Assembly (NCBI RefSeq): GCF_004193175.1
Contig: NZ_SAUH01000001.1
Span: 5,303,501 to 5,367,500, forward strand
Reading direction: 5' to 3'
DNA: 64,000 nucleotides
DNA from: Streptomyces sp. RFCAC02
GTDB taxonomy: Bacteria; Actinomycetota; Actinomycetes; Streptomycetales; Streptomycetaceae
The position numbers were made by a program, and so were the translations under genes. Positions 8,019-16,045 of this stretch are shown here, one piece after another; position 1 is the stretch's first letter; the number at the start of each line of letters is the position of its first letter. The notes beneath the pieces were generated by a model, which was not told where the DNA came from, made no database searches, and saw nothing but the letters and a program-made list of their open reading frames with translations.

Positions 8019-8819
8019 ATGCATCCTTCCCGCGCACTGCCCCGCTCCTGGCGCGTCCCCGCCGCGCTCACCGCCGCGCTCGCGCTCGTCGCCGCCGGGG
8101 CCGCCGCCTCGGCGTCCGCCGCCCCGACGGCCGCCTGCACGGCCGACGGCTTCTGCGAGGACTTCGAGTCCCAGACCGGCACCCAGCCGGCCGGCCGCTG
8201 GGCCACGGAGTTCCCCGACTGCTCCGGCACCGGCACGGCGGCCATCGACAGCGCGGTGGCCCACGACGGAACCCGGTCCGTCCGCGTCGACGGCGGACTC
8301 GGCTACTGCAACCACGTCTTCGTCGGCACCGACCTCGACGACGTGCCCGCGGCTTCCGACCTGTACGTGCGGTTCTGGGTCCGGCACACCACCGACCTGC
8401 CGACGCAGCACGTCACGTTCCTCGCCATGGAGGACGCCGCCGACCAGTCCCGCGACCTGCGCATGGGCGGCCAGAACGGCATGCTCCAGTGGAACCGCGA
8501 GTCCGACGACGCGACCCTGCCCGAACAGAGCCCGGCAGGCGTCGCGCTCAGCGTGCCGCTGCCCACGGACACGTGGTCGTGCGTCGAGTTCCACGTCGAC
8601 GCGTCGGCCGGGCTCCTCGACACCTGGGTCGACGGAACGGCCGTCACCGGCCTCACCGTCGACGGCACGCCCACCCACGACATCGACGGCCAGTGGCTGA
8701 ACCGCACCTGGCGCCCCGACCTCACCGACCTGCGCCTCGGCTGGGAGAGCTACGGCCAGGGCACCGACACCCTCTGGTACGACGACATCGCCGTCGGCAC
8801 CACCCGCACCGGCTGCTGA
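8019..8819 (+). CDS. Secreted Cip1-like protein (polysaccharide-associated)
   Basis: A 266-residue protein with a signal peptide (SWRVPAALTAALALVAAGAA ... ASAAPTAA) and a beta-jelly-roll domain that begins GFCEDFE. It contains DLYVRFWVRHT, QHVTFLAM, the MGGQNGMLQWN segment and ends in LRLGWESYGQG and LWYDDIAVGTTRTGC. The pattern resembles the bacterial homologues of fungal Cip1, a protein co-induced with cellulases and structurally like polysaccharide lyases. Catalytic activity of that group is not established. GGAGGAA precedes the ATG. The CebR box upstream supports a role in plant-polymer use. A strong hairpin ends the gene. Confidence 0.75.
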   Translation: MHPSRALPRSWRVPAALTAALALVAAGAAASASAAPTAACTADGFCEDFESQTGTQPAGRWATEFPDCSGTGTAAIDSAVAHDGTRSVRVDGGLGYCNHVFVGTDLDDVPAASDLYVRFWVRHTTDLPTQHVTFLAMEDAADQSRDLRMGGQNGMLQWNRESDDATLPEQSPAGVALSVPLPTDTWSCVEFHVDASAGLLDTWVDGTAVTGLTVDGTPTHDIDGQWLNRTWRPDLTDLRLGWESYGQGTDTLWYDDIAVGTTRTGC

Positions 8820-8841
8820 GCCGCGCGTCCGCGCGCGCAAC

Positions 8842-8877
8842 GGCCCCGGGACGTCCGTCGTGGAACGTCCCGGGGCC
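8842..8877. terminator. Bidirectional terminator
   Basis: Perfect 13-base arms GGCCCCGGGACGT / ACGTCCCGGGGCC around a 10-base loop, between the convergent Cip1-like and gluconate permease genes. Confidence 0.8.
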
Positions 8878-8890
8878 ACGGGGCGGCGCG

Positions 8891-10291
8891 TCAGATGATC
8901 AGCGACAGCAGCAGCACCAGGACCAGGCCGGTCACGGAGATGATCGTCTCCATCACGGACCACGACTTCACGGTCTGGCCCACCGACATGCCGAAGTACT
9001 CCTTCACCAGCCAGAAGCCGGCGTCGTTCACATGGCTGAAGAAGATCGAGCCGGCGCCGATCGCGAGGACCAACAGCGACACGTGCGCGGTCGACATGTC
9101 GGCCGCCAGCGGTGCCGCGAGGCCCGCCGCCGAGATCGTCGCCACGGTGGCCGAGCCGGTCGCCAGCCGGATGCCGACCGCGATGAGCCAGGCCAGCAGC
9201 AGCGCCGAGATGTTCCAGTCCTCGGAGATGTCGAGGATCATGTCGCCGACACCGGCATCGATGAGGACCTGTTTGAAGCCGCCGCCCGCGCCGACGATCA
9301 GCAGGATGCCGGCGATCGGCCCGAGCGCGCTCTCCACGGCCCCGGACAGCCGCTCGCGCCGGAACCCGGCGGCCCGCCCGAGCGTGAACAGCCCGACGAT
9401 CACCGCCGCGAGCAGCGCGATCAGCGGATCGCCGATCACGTCCGCCACGCGCTGCACCCCGCTGTCGGGGTCGTCCACGACGATGTCCACCAGCGACTTG
9501 ATCAGCATGAGGACGACGGGCAGCAGGACGGTCGCCACGGTCGGCCCGAACGCGGGGCGCCGCTCCGGCGCGACGGCGGTCCGCTCGTCGGCGCGGTCGG
9601 CGGGCGGCGCGACATCCACCCAGCGGGCCGCGTAACGGGCGAACAGCGGCCCGGCGACGATCGCGGTCGGGATGGCGACGAGCACACCGAGCGCCAGCGT
9701 GATGCCCAGGTCCGCGTCCACGGCGTCGATCGCCGCGAGCGGCCCGGGGTGCGGCGGCACGAGGCCGTGCATCACGGACAGGCCCGCCAGGGCCGGCACA
9801 CCGATCAGCACCGGCGACTGGCCGCCGCGCCGCGCGACCAGCAGGACGACCGGGATGAGCAGGACGATCCCGATCTCGAAGAACAGGGGGAGCCCGATCA
9901 CGCCCGCGATCAGCACCATCGCCCACGGCATGGTGCGGGCGGTGGCGCGGGCGAGGATCGTGTCGACGATGCGGTCGGCGCCGCCCGAGTCGGCCAGCAG
10001 CTTCCCCAGGATGGCGCCCAGGGCGATGAGCACGCCGACGCCCGCGACGGTGCTGCCGAGCCCGCCGCTGAAGCTGTCGATGACCTTGTCCAGGGGCGCC
10101 CCCGCCGCCGCGCCCAGCACGAGCGAGCCGATCGTCAGCGCGAGGAACGCGTGGAGCTTGAAGCGGGTGATGAGCAGGACGAGCACGGCTATGCCGACGA
10201 GCACGGCTATGGCGAGCTGACCGTGCCCGGCGGACGTGATCGGCTCGGCGGCCAGGGCGACCGCCGGCACCTCGTCATCGAGGAGCGGCAT
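8891..10291 (-). CDS. gntP: Gluconate:H+ symporter, GntP family
   Basis: A 466-residue polytopic membrane protein with about 12 to 14 hydrophobic segments. Family-typical stretches are HAFLALTIGSLVLG near the start, GLPLFFEIGIVLLIPVV, the VPPHPGP loop (conserved in GntP permeases), LATGSATVATISAAGL and FSHVNDAGFWLVKEYF. It imports gluconate or a related hexonate with protons. The ATG at 10291 has GGAG 8 bases upstream. It lies 38 bases downstream of the gluconate kinase gene, so the two form an operon, with a GntR regulator divergent on the other side. Confidence 0.92.
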   Translation of the reverse strand: MPLLDDEVPAVALAAEPITSAGHGQLAIAVLVGIAVLVLLITRFKLHAFLALTIGSLVLGAAAGAPLDKVIDSFSGGLGSTVAGVGVLIALGAILGKLLADSGGADRIVDTILARATARTMPWAMVLIAGVIGLPLFFEIGIVLLIPVVLLVARRGGQSPVLIGVPALAGLSVMHGLVPPHPGPLAAIDAVDADLGITLALGVLVAIPTAIVAGPLFARYAARWVDVAPPADRADERTAVAPERRPAFGPTVATVLLPVVLMLIKSLVDIVVDDPDSGVQRVADVIGDPLIALLAAVIVGLFTLGRAAGFRRERLSGAVESALGPIAGILLIVGAGGGFKQVLIDAGVGDMILDISEDWNISALLLAWLIAVGIRLATGSATVATISAAGLAAPLAADMSTAHVSLLVLAIGAGSIFFSHVNDAGFWLVKEYFGMSVGQTVKSWSVMETIISVTGLVLVLLLSLII

Positions 10292-10329
10292 GGGGGGACT
10301 CCAGGTGGGGGGTGTGGGGGAGGAGGGGA

Positions 10330-10851
10330 TCAGGAAGCCAGGCGGTGCACGGCGTCGGCCGCCCGGTCGGCGATCCGTGGCGCGTCGGTGTCGATGGCGA
10401 CCCGCGTGCCCCGCTCGGACGCGTCGAGGGGTTCGAGCGCGGCGAGCTGCGAGTCGAGGAGGGTGGTGGGCATGAAGTGGTCGGTGCGGCGGGCCATCCG
10501 GGAGGCGATCAGCTCGCGGCTGCCGTCGAGGTGGATGAACAGCAGCTCGGGCGCGGCGGCCCGCAGCCGGTCGCGGTAGGCCCGCTTCAGGGCGGAACAG
10601 CTCACGACGCCGCCGCCGTGTCCGGTGCGCTCGGCGGCCCAGGCGCCGATGGCGTCGAGCCAGGGGGCGCGGTCCTCGTCGGTCAGCGGAGTGCCGGCCG
10701 ACATCTTGGCGATGTTCCCGGGGGAATGGAAGTCGTCCGCCTCGGCGTAGGGGACGCCCAGCCGTTCCGCGAGCAGCGCGCCCACGGTCGACTTGCCCGA
10801 ACCGGACACTCCCATGACGACGACCACCGGCGCGTCGTGCTCCTTTGCCAC
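10330..10851 (-). CDS. gntK: Gluconokinase
   Basis: A 173-residue kinase of the GntK/thermoresistant type, which phosphorylates gluconate to 6-phosphogluconate for the pentose phosphate pathway. The Walker A loop GVSGSGKST starts near residue 14, followed by ADDFHSPGNIAKMSAGTPL (substrate lid) and DEDRAPWLDAI. SCSALKRAYRDRLR and the HFMPTTLLDSQLAALE signature come later. I chose the GTG at 10851 because AAAGGAG lies 8 bases upstream; longer frames start with TTG and lack a ribosome-binding site. It is the first gene of a two-gene operon with the permease. Confidence 0.92.
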   Translation of the reverse strand: MAKEHDAPVVVVMGVSGSGKSTVGALLAERLGVPYAEADDFHSPGNIAKMSAGTPLTDEDRAPWLDAIGAWAAERTGHGGGVVSCSALKRAYRDRLRAAAPELLFIHLDGSRELIASRMARRTDHFMPTTLLDSQLAALEPLDASERGTRVAIDTDAPRIADRAADAVHRLAS

Positions 10852-10944
10852 CGCGCTCACTCCTTTGTCCGGTTCTCCGGCCGCCCGGGGGTGGGCGGAC
10901 GGCGACAAGCCACACTCAACGACATGAGTACGACGTAATCAAGA

Positions 10945-10966
10945 GTATGTGGCCGAATCGTCATAC
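10945..10966. promoter_or_regulatory. Possible GntR operator
   Basis: GTATG-N12-CATAC inverted repeat in the 126-bp region between the gntK start and the gntR start. It lies just upstream of the regulator start codon. FadR-type regulators bind short inverted repeats in such positions. The half-sites are short, so this is a suggestion only. Confidence 0.3.
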
Positions 10967-10977
10967 ATAATGCTCCC

Positions 10978-11700
10978 ATGGTGAACGACACGGACGACGG
11001 CGGAGACGGCCCGGCCGGCCTGCACGCCCGCCTGCTCGACGCGCTCGGCCCGGCGATCGCCGCCGGCGAACACCCGCCGGGCAGTGTCCTGCGCACGGAC
11101 GAGCTGGCGGAGCGGTTCGGTGTCTCGCGCACGGTCGTCCGGGAGGCCGTCCGCGTCCTGGAGTCCCTGCACCTGGTGCGTTCCCGGCGGCGGGTCGGCG
11201 TGACGGTGCTGCCCAGGGAGGAGTGGGACGTCTTCGCGCCGCGGGTGATCAGGTGGCGCATGGCGGGTGCCGACCGGCCGAGGCAACTGCGCTCCCTCAC
11301 GACACTCCGGTCGGCGATCGAGCCGGTGGCCGCCGGCCTGGCGGCGTCCGTGGCGACGCCCGAGGAGTGCGCCGCGGTGACGCGGCACGCGATGGACATG
11401 GTGGCGGCGGCGCGCGGCGGCGACCTGGAGGAGTACCTGGTGCACGACGTGGCGTTCCACCGCGCCGTGCTGCGGGCGTCGGGGAACGAGATGTTCGCCC
11501 GCCTCGACGGCGTGGTCCGCGAGGTGCTCACGGCGCGCACGCGGCACCACGTGATGTTCGACGCCCCCGACCCGGCGGCGGTCACCCTCCACGTCCGCCT
11601 CGCCGAAGCGATCCGCACGGGCGACCCGACGGCGGCCGAACGCCTCACCCGCGACATCACCGAGGGAGCACTGCGCGAACTGGACATCCTCACCCCCTGA
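10978..11700 (+). CDS. gntR: GntR/FadR-family regulator of the gluconate genes
   Basis: A 240-residue regulator with an N-terminal winged helix (residues 20-80: LLDALGPAIAAGEHPPGSVL, ERFGVSRTVVREAVRVLES). The C-terminal all-helical FCD domain carries the metal/ligand pattern DVAFHRAVLRASGN and a late HVRLAEAI. It is divergent from gntK-gntP, so it very likely represses that operon and responds to gluconate or 6-phosphogluconate. That assignment rests on position and family; ligand binding is not shown by the sequence. The ATG at 10978 immediately follows the divergent promoter region. Confidence 0.88.
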   Translation: MVNDTDDGGDGPAGLHARLLDALGPAIAAGEHPPGSVLRTDELAERFGVSRTVVREAVRVLESLHLVRSRRRVGVTVLPREEWDVFAPRVIRWRMAGADRPRQLRSLTTLRSAIEPVAAGLAASVATPEECAAVTRHAMDMVAAARGGDLEEYLVHDVAFHRAVLRASGNEMFARLDGVVREVLTARTRHHVMFDAPDPAAVTLHVRLAEAIRTGDPTAAERLTRDITEGALRELDILTP

Positions 11701-12124
11701 CGCCCGCCGCCGACGCCGTTCGGATTCGACCGTGGGTCGTATGGGCGTTCTATGAGCGGAAGTATTCGGCCTTCCCGGTCGGCTGCGGCGTGCGGGGTGT
11801 TCTCCCGCCGCCCTGTTGTTCCACCGATAAGGGCGACATTCCATTAACGGTGCACGCGCAGCGTGGGCGCGCCTCGCATCGGCCTCCCGGCGCCGACCCG
11901 ACCTGCAGGTATATGCCAGTGGCTACCGACATCCGGCGCATGTGTTCACCCGACGGGATCTTGCCGCTCATGGAAATCGAGTTGAGCGACAACCGAGGAG
12001 TGTTAATTCGGCATATCATCGGACCGACACTTTCTCAGGGAATTCACAGAATTCCCTTCTAGCGTGTGCCGCGTTTGTCACCGTTCCGCGACGACCGCCG
12101 CCCATGGCGGGCGAAAGGCATGCC
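11701..12124 (+). other. 424-bp intergenic region upstream of the synthetase
   Basis: No convincing gene is present; the few open frames lack ribosome-binding sites and codon bias. The region is clearly less GC-rich than its surroundings (for example GGAAGTATTCGG, GTTAATTCGGCATATCATC), as expected for a long regulated promoter. It contains one perfect palindrome, listed separately. A TTGAGC hexamer at 11982 and TTAATT at 12003 have a 15-base spacing, which is short for a standard promoter. Confidence 0.5.
12037..12057. promoter_or_regulatory. Perfect palindrome upstream of the synthetase
   Basis: AGGGAATTC-aca-GAATTCCCT, two perfect 9-base arms with a 3-base centre, ending 67 bp before the start codon of the Pls-like gene. 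It is AT-rich compared with normal Streptomyces terminators and lies in the probable promoter or 5' leader, so it is more likely an operator for a dimeric regulator than a terminator. The cognate regulator is unknown. Confidence 0.55.
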
Positions 12125-15100
12125 GTGTCAGTCGATCTCTCCGCCGGTGTCCCCCTCGGGCGCCCGGCCGCGCCGCAGTACGTCTCAGGACCCGCGGCGC
12201 CGCCCCGTACCCTCCTCGACGTCTTCCGTCACTCCCTGCTGCACAGTCCCGACGCGCCCGCCCTCGACGACGGCGGTCCCGGCGGGCCGCTCACCTACCG
12301 CGCGCTCGACACCGCCGCCCGCCGCCTCGCCGGCCGGCTGCGCGCCGCCGGGATCGGGCCGGGGGACCGCGTCGGTGTCCGCGTCGCCTCCGGCACGGCC
12401 GGTCTGTACACCGCGATCCTCGGCGTCCTCGCCTCCGGCGCCGCCTACGTCCCGGTGGACGCCGACGATCCGGCCGAACGCGCCCGGCTCGTCTGGACGG
12501 AGGCCCGCGTCCACGCCGTCGTCCACGACGAGGACGGGCACCCCGGCGAGCACCTGATCCGCACGACCCCCGGCGGCACGCCCGCCCGGCGCCAGGGGCC
12601 GCCCACGCCCGCCGACGACGCGTGGATCATCTTCACGTCCGGGTCGACCGGCAGGCCGAAGGGCGTGGCCGTCACCCACCGCGCCGCCGCCGCGTTCGCC
12701 GACGCCGAGGCCCGCCTCTTCCTGCCCGACGCGCCCCTCGGCCCCGGTGACCGGGTGCTCGCCGGACTCTCGGTGGCGTTCGACGCGTCCTGCGAGGAGA
12801 TGTGGCTCGCCTGGCGCCACGGCGCGTGCCTCGTCCCCGCGCCCCGCTCCCTCGTGCGCGGCGGCGCCGACCTCGGCCCCTGGCTCGCCGAGCGCGGCAT
12901 CACCGTCGTCTCGACCGTCCCGACGCTCGCCCTGCTGTGGCCGCGGGAGGCCCTGGCGGGCGTCAGGCTGCTCATCCTCGGCGGCGAGCCGTGCCCGCCC
13001 GAGGTCGTCCACCGCTTCGCCCGCGACGGCCGCGAGGTGTGGAACACCTACGGCCCCACCGAGGCCACCGTCGTCGCCTGCGCCGCGCGCCTGCGCCCCG
13101 GCCGACCCGTCCTCATCGGCCTGCCGCTCGACGGCTGGGAGCTGGCCGTCCTCGACCCGCAGGGCCGGCCGGTCGCCCCGGGCGGCACCGGCGAACTCGT
13201 CATCGGCGGCGTCGGCCTCGGCCGCTACCTCGACGCACGCCTGGACGCCGAACGCTTCGCGCCGCTGCCCGCCCTCGGCCGGCCCCGCGCCTACCGCACC
13301 GGCGACCTCGTCCGCGCCCGGCCCGAAGGCCTGGAGTTCGCCGGCCGCGCCGACGACCAGGTGAAGATCGGCGGCCGCCGCGTCGAACTCGGCGAACTCG
13401 ACGCGGCCCTGCGCGGCCTGCCCGGCGTGGCCGCCGCCCTCGCCGCCGTCCGCCGCACCCCCGCGGGCGTCGACATCCTCGTCGGATACGTCGTCCCCGA
13501 CCCCGGCCGCGGGTCCTTCGACCGGGCCGCCGCCCTCGCGCTGCTGCGCGAACGGCTCCCCGCCGCGCTGGTGCCCCGCCTCGCCGTCCTGCCGGAACTC
13601 CCCGTCCGCACCTCCGGCAAGGCCGACCGCGCCGCCCTGCCCTGGCCGCTCCCGGCCGACGACGCGCACGACCCCGCCCCCGACCCCGCGGACGCCTGGC
13701 TGCTCGACCGCTGGACGGACGTCCTCGGCACCCGCCCGGGACCCGACGACAACTTCTTCGACCTCGGCGGCACGAGCGTCGCCGCCGCCCGCCTCGTGTC
13801 CGCCCTCCGCGAGCGCTTCCCCCGCCTCTCCGTCGCCGACCTGTACCGCAACTCCACCCCGGCCGCCCTGCGCACGCTGCTCACCACCCCGCAGGCCCCG
13901 CCCGCCGCACCGCCCCCGCCGCAACGCCCCCGTACGACCGGCCGGGGCACCCGTCTCCTCCAGTGCGCCGCACAGCCCTTGCTGCACACCCCCACCGGCG
14001 TCCGCTGGCTCCTGACGCTCGTCCTCGCGGGGAACGTCCTGGCCGCCGCCGGCCACCCCGGCATCCTGCCCACCCTCGACTGGTGGGCACTCGCCCCCGC
14101 CTGGCTGCTGCTGTCCTCCCTCCCCGGACGCGTCCTCCTGGCCGCCGGTGCCGCGCGCGTCCTGTGCCACGGCATCACCCCGGGCGCCCACCCCCGCGCC
14201 GGGCACCGGCACCTCCGGCTCTGGGCGGCCGAACGCCTCACCGACACCCTCGCGCTCACGCCCGTCACCGGTACGCCCCTCGCCATCTGGTACGCCCGTC
14301 TCCTCGGCTGCCGGGTCGGCGCCCGCGTCGCCCTGCACGCGCTGCCGCCCGTCACCGGCCTCGCCACGTTCGGCGACGACTGCGTGATCGAACCCGAGGC
14401 CGACCTCGCGGGCCACCGCCTCGACACCGACGCCCTCCACGTCGGCCCCCTGCGCATCGGACGCGGCGCGAGGATCGGTGCCCGCGCCGTCCTCCAGCCC
14501 GGTGCCCGGGTCGGCGCCCACGCCGATGTCCCGCCGGGCACCTGCGTCACGGGCCGCGTTCCCGCCCGTCACGCGCCGACCGCCACCCCACGGCCGTACG
14601 CCCGCCGCTGGACGCTGGTCCGCCTCCTCAGCCCCGCCCTGCTGACGCTCCTCACCTGGACCGCCGCCGCCCCGGCCGTCCTCCTGGTCCTCACCGTCCC
14701 CATCGGCGGCCCTGCCGCCCTGCCGCTGCGCGCCACCCTCCTGGTCGCCCTCGGCGTCACGGCACACGCCCTGGCGCTCGCGCTGACCGTCCGTCTCCTC
14801 GGCCGCCTCGTACGCCCGGGCGTCCACCCCGCCGACAGCGCGGCCGGCTGGGCGGCCTGGCTCACGCACGCGCTGCTGGACATCTCCCGCAGGACGCTCT
14901 TCCCCCTCTACGCCTCCCTGCTCACCCCCCTCTGGTTCAGGCTCCTGGGCGCCCGCATCGGCCACGACACGGAACTGTCCACCGTGCACGCCCTCCCGTC
15001 CCTGCTGCGCGTCGGCGACCGGGCGTTCCTGGCGGACAACGTCCTCGCGGCCCCCTACGCCCTGCGTCCCGGCGGCCGGGTCCACCTCGGTACCGCGCGG

Positions 15101-15973
15101 GTCGGCGACGGCGCGTTCGTCGGCAACTCCGGCATCGTCGGCCCGGACCGCGGCGTCGCGCCCCGCGCCCTGATCGGCGTCCTCGCCACCACCCCGCCCG
15201 CCGTACCCGCCAGCTCGTCCTGGCTGGGCAACCCCCCGCTCCCGCTCCAGCGGACCCCCGAACCCACCGACCCGTCCCGCACCTACGCCCCCACCACCCG
15301 CCTCCGGGCCGCCCGCGCCGCCGTCGAACTCTGCCGCACCGTCCCGGTCGTCCTCGACGCGGCCATCCGCCTCACCGTCACCTACGCCCTGCTCCTCGCC
15401 TGGGAGCACGGCGGCCCGGCACTCGCCGCCGCCCTGTGCGGCCCGGTCCTGACGGCCGCCGGACTCGCCGCCGCCACCGTGACCACCGCCGCCAAATGGC
15501 TCCTGACCGGCCGTTTCGAGCCCGGCAGGCACCCCCTGTGGAGCGCGTTCGTGTGGCGCGACGAGCTGTACGACACGTTCGTCGAGACGCTGGCCGTCCC
15601 CTGGTTCGTACGCCCCGCCCTCGGCACGCCCCTGCTCACCGCGTGGCTGCGCACCCTCGGGGCGCGCGTCGGCCGCCGCGTCTGGTGCGAGACTCACTGG
15701 CTCCCGGAACCCGACCTCGTCCGCCTCGGCGACGACACCGCCGTCGGACGCGGCTGCGTCCTGCAGACCCACCTCTTCCACGACCGCGTGATGCGCCTGG
15801 ACACCGTCACCGTCGACACGGGCGGCGCCCTCGGCCCGCACGGCATCGTCCTGCCCGGCGGCCGGATCGGCGCGGGCGCGTCCGCCGGGCCCGCGTCCCT
15901 CGTCATGGCCGCCGAGCACCTCCCCGCCGGCACCCGCTGGCAGGGCAACCCCGTGCACCCTGACGCCCGCTGA
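12125..15973 (+). CDS. Pls/PosA-family nonribosomal peptide synthetase (poly-epsilon-lysine synthetase-like)
   Basis: A 1282-residue membrane synthetase. Residues 30-505 form an adenylation domain: A3 FTSGSTGRPKG at 170, A5 NTYGPTEAT at 307, A7 YRTGDL at 390, A8 GRADDQVKIGGRRVELGELD near 407 and A10 RTSGKADRA at 495. A carrier domain follows, with DNFFDLGGTSVAAARL (Ser551). After a Pro-rich linker there are no thioesterase or classical condensation domains. Instead there are several membrane segments alternating with three transferase-like repeats containing left-handed beta-helix hexapeptides (IGRGARIGARAVLQPGARVG; two similar units later). This is the architecture of Pls, which polymerises lysine through isopeptide bonds at the membrane. 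By eye the specificity code reads D-A-E-S-I-G-T-V-V-K, close to lysine-type codes. The GTG at 12125 has GAAAGG 7 bases upstream; an ATG at 12104 lacks one. Length and layout fit Pls. The substrate is inferred. Confidence 0.9.
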   Translation: MSVDLSAGVPLGRPAAPQYVSGPAAPPRTLLDVFRHSLLHSPDAPALDDGGPGGPLTYRALDTAARRLAGRLRAAGIGPGDRVGVRVASGTAGLYTAILGVLASGAAYVPVDADDPAERARLVWTEARVHAVVHDEDGHPGEHLIRTTPGGTPARRQGPPTPADDAWIIFTSGSTGRPKGVAVTHRAAAAFADAEARLFLPDAPLGPGDRVLAGLSVAFDASCEEMWLAWRHGACLVPAPRSLVRGGADLGPWLAERGITVVSTVPTLALLWPREALAGVRLLILGGEPCPPEVVHRFARDGREVWNTYGPTEATVVACAARLRPGRPVLIGLPLDGWELAVLDPQGRPVAPGGTGELVIGGVGLGRYLDARLDAERFAPLPALGRPRAYRTGDLVRARPEGLEFAGRADDQVKIGGRRVELGELDAALRGLPGVAAALAAVRRTPAGVDILVGYVVPDPGRGSFDRAAALALLRERLPAALVPRLAVLPELPVRTSGKADRAALPWPLPADDAHDPAPDPADAWLLDRWTDVLGTRPGPDDNFFDLGGTSVAAARLVSALRERFPRLSVADLYRNSTPAALRTLLTTPQAPPAAPPPPQRPRTTGRGTRLLQCAAQPLLHTPTGVRWLLTLVLAGNVLAAAGHPGILPTLDWWALAPAWLLLSSLPGRVLLAAGAARVLCHGITPGAHPRAGHRHLRLWAAERLTDTLALTPVTGTPLAIWYARLLGCRVGARVALHALPPVTGLATFGDDCVIEPEADLAGHRLDTDALHVGPLRIGRGARIGARAVLQPGARVGAHADVPPGTCVTGRVPARHAPTATPRPYARRWTLVRLLSPALLTLLTWTAAAPAVLLVLTVPIGGPAALPLRATLLVALGVTAHALALALTVRLLGRLVRPGVHPADSAAGWAAWLTHALLDISRRTLFPLYASLLTPLWFRLLGARIGHDTELSTVHALPSLLRVGDRAFLADNVLAAPYALRPGGRVHLGTARVGDGAFVGNSGIVGPDRGVAPRALIGVLATTPPAVPASSSWLGNPPLPLQRTPEPTDPSRTYAPTTRLRAARAAVELCRTVPVVLDAAIRLTVTYALLLAWEHGGPALAAALCGPVLTAAGLAAATVTTAAKWLLTGRFEPGRHPLWSAFVWRDELYDTFVETLAVPWFVRPALGTPLLTAWLRTLGARVGRRVWCETHWLPEPDLVRLGDDTAVGRGCVLQTHLFHDRVMRLDTVTVDTGGALGPHGIVLPGGRIGAGASAGPASLVMAAEHLPAGTRWQGNPVHPDAR

Positions 15974-15996
15974 GGCCCTGCCACATACGGAACGCG

Positions 15997-16034
15997 GCGC
16001 GCCCCGGACCCCACCGCGGGGGTCCGGGGCGCGC
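15997..16034. terminator. Bidirectional terminator
   Basis: Perfect 16-base arms (GCGCGCCCCGGACCCC and its complement) with a 6-base loop between the synthetase and the convergent sugar isomerase gene. Confidence 0.85.
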
Positions 16035-16045
16035 CCGCAGCGGGG

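Noticed and set aside
12185..15958. A 1257-codon open frame on the minus strand across the synthetase
   Set aside because: It is a mirror of the real gene caused by extreme third-position GC; the translation is low-complexity (Gly, Glu, Arg-rich) with no motif, while the plus strand has full NRPS motifs.
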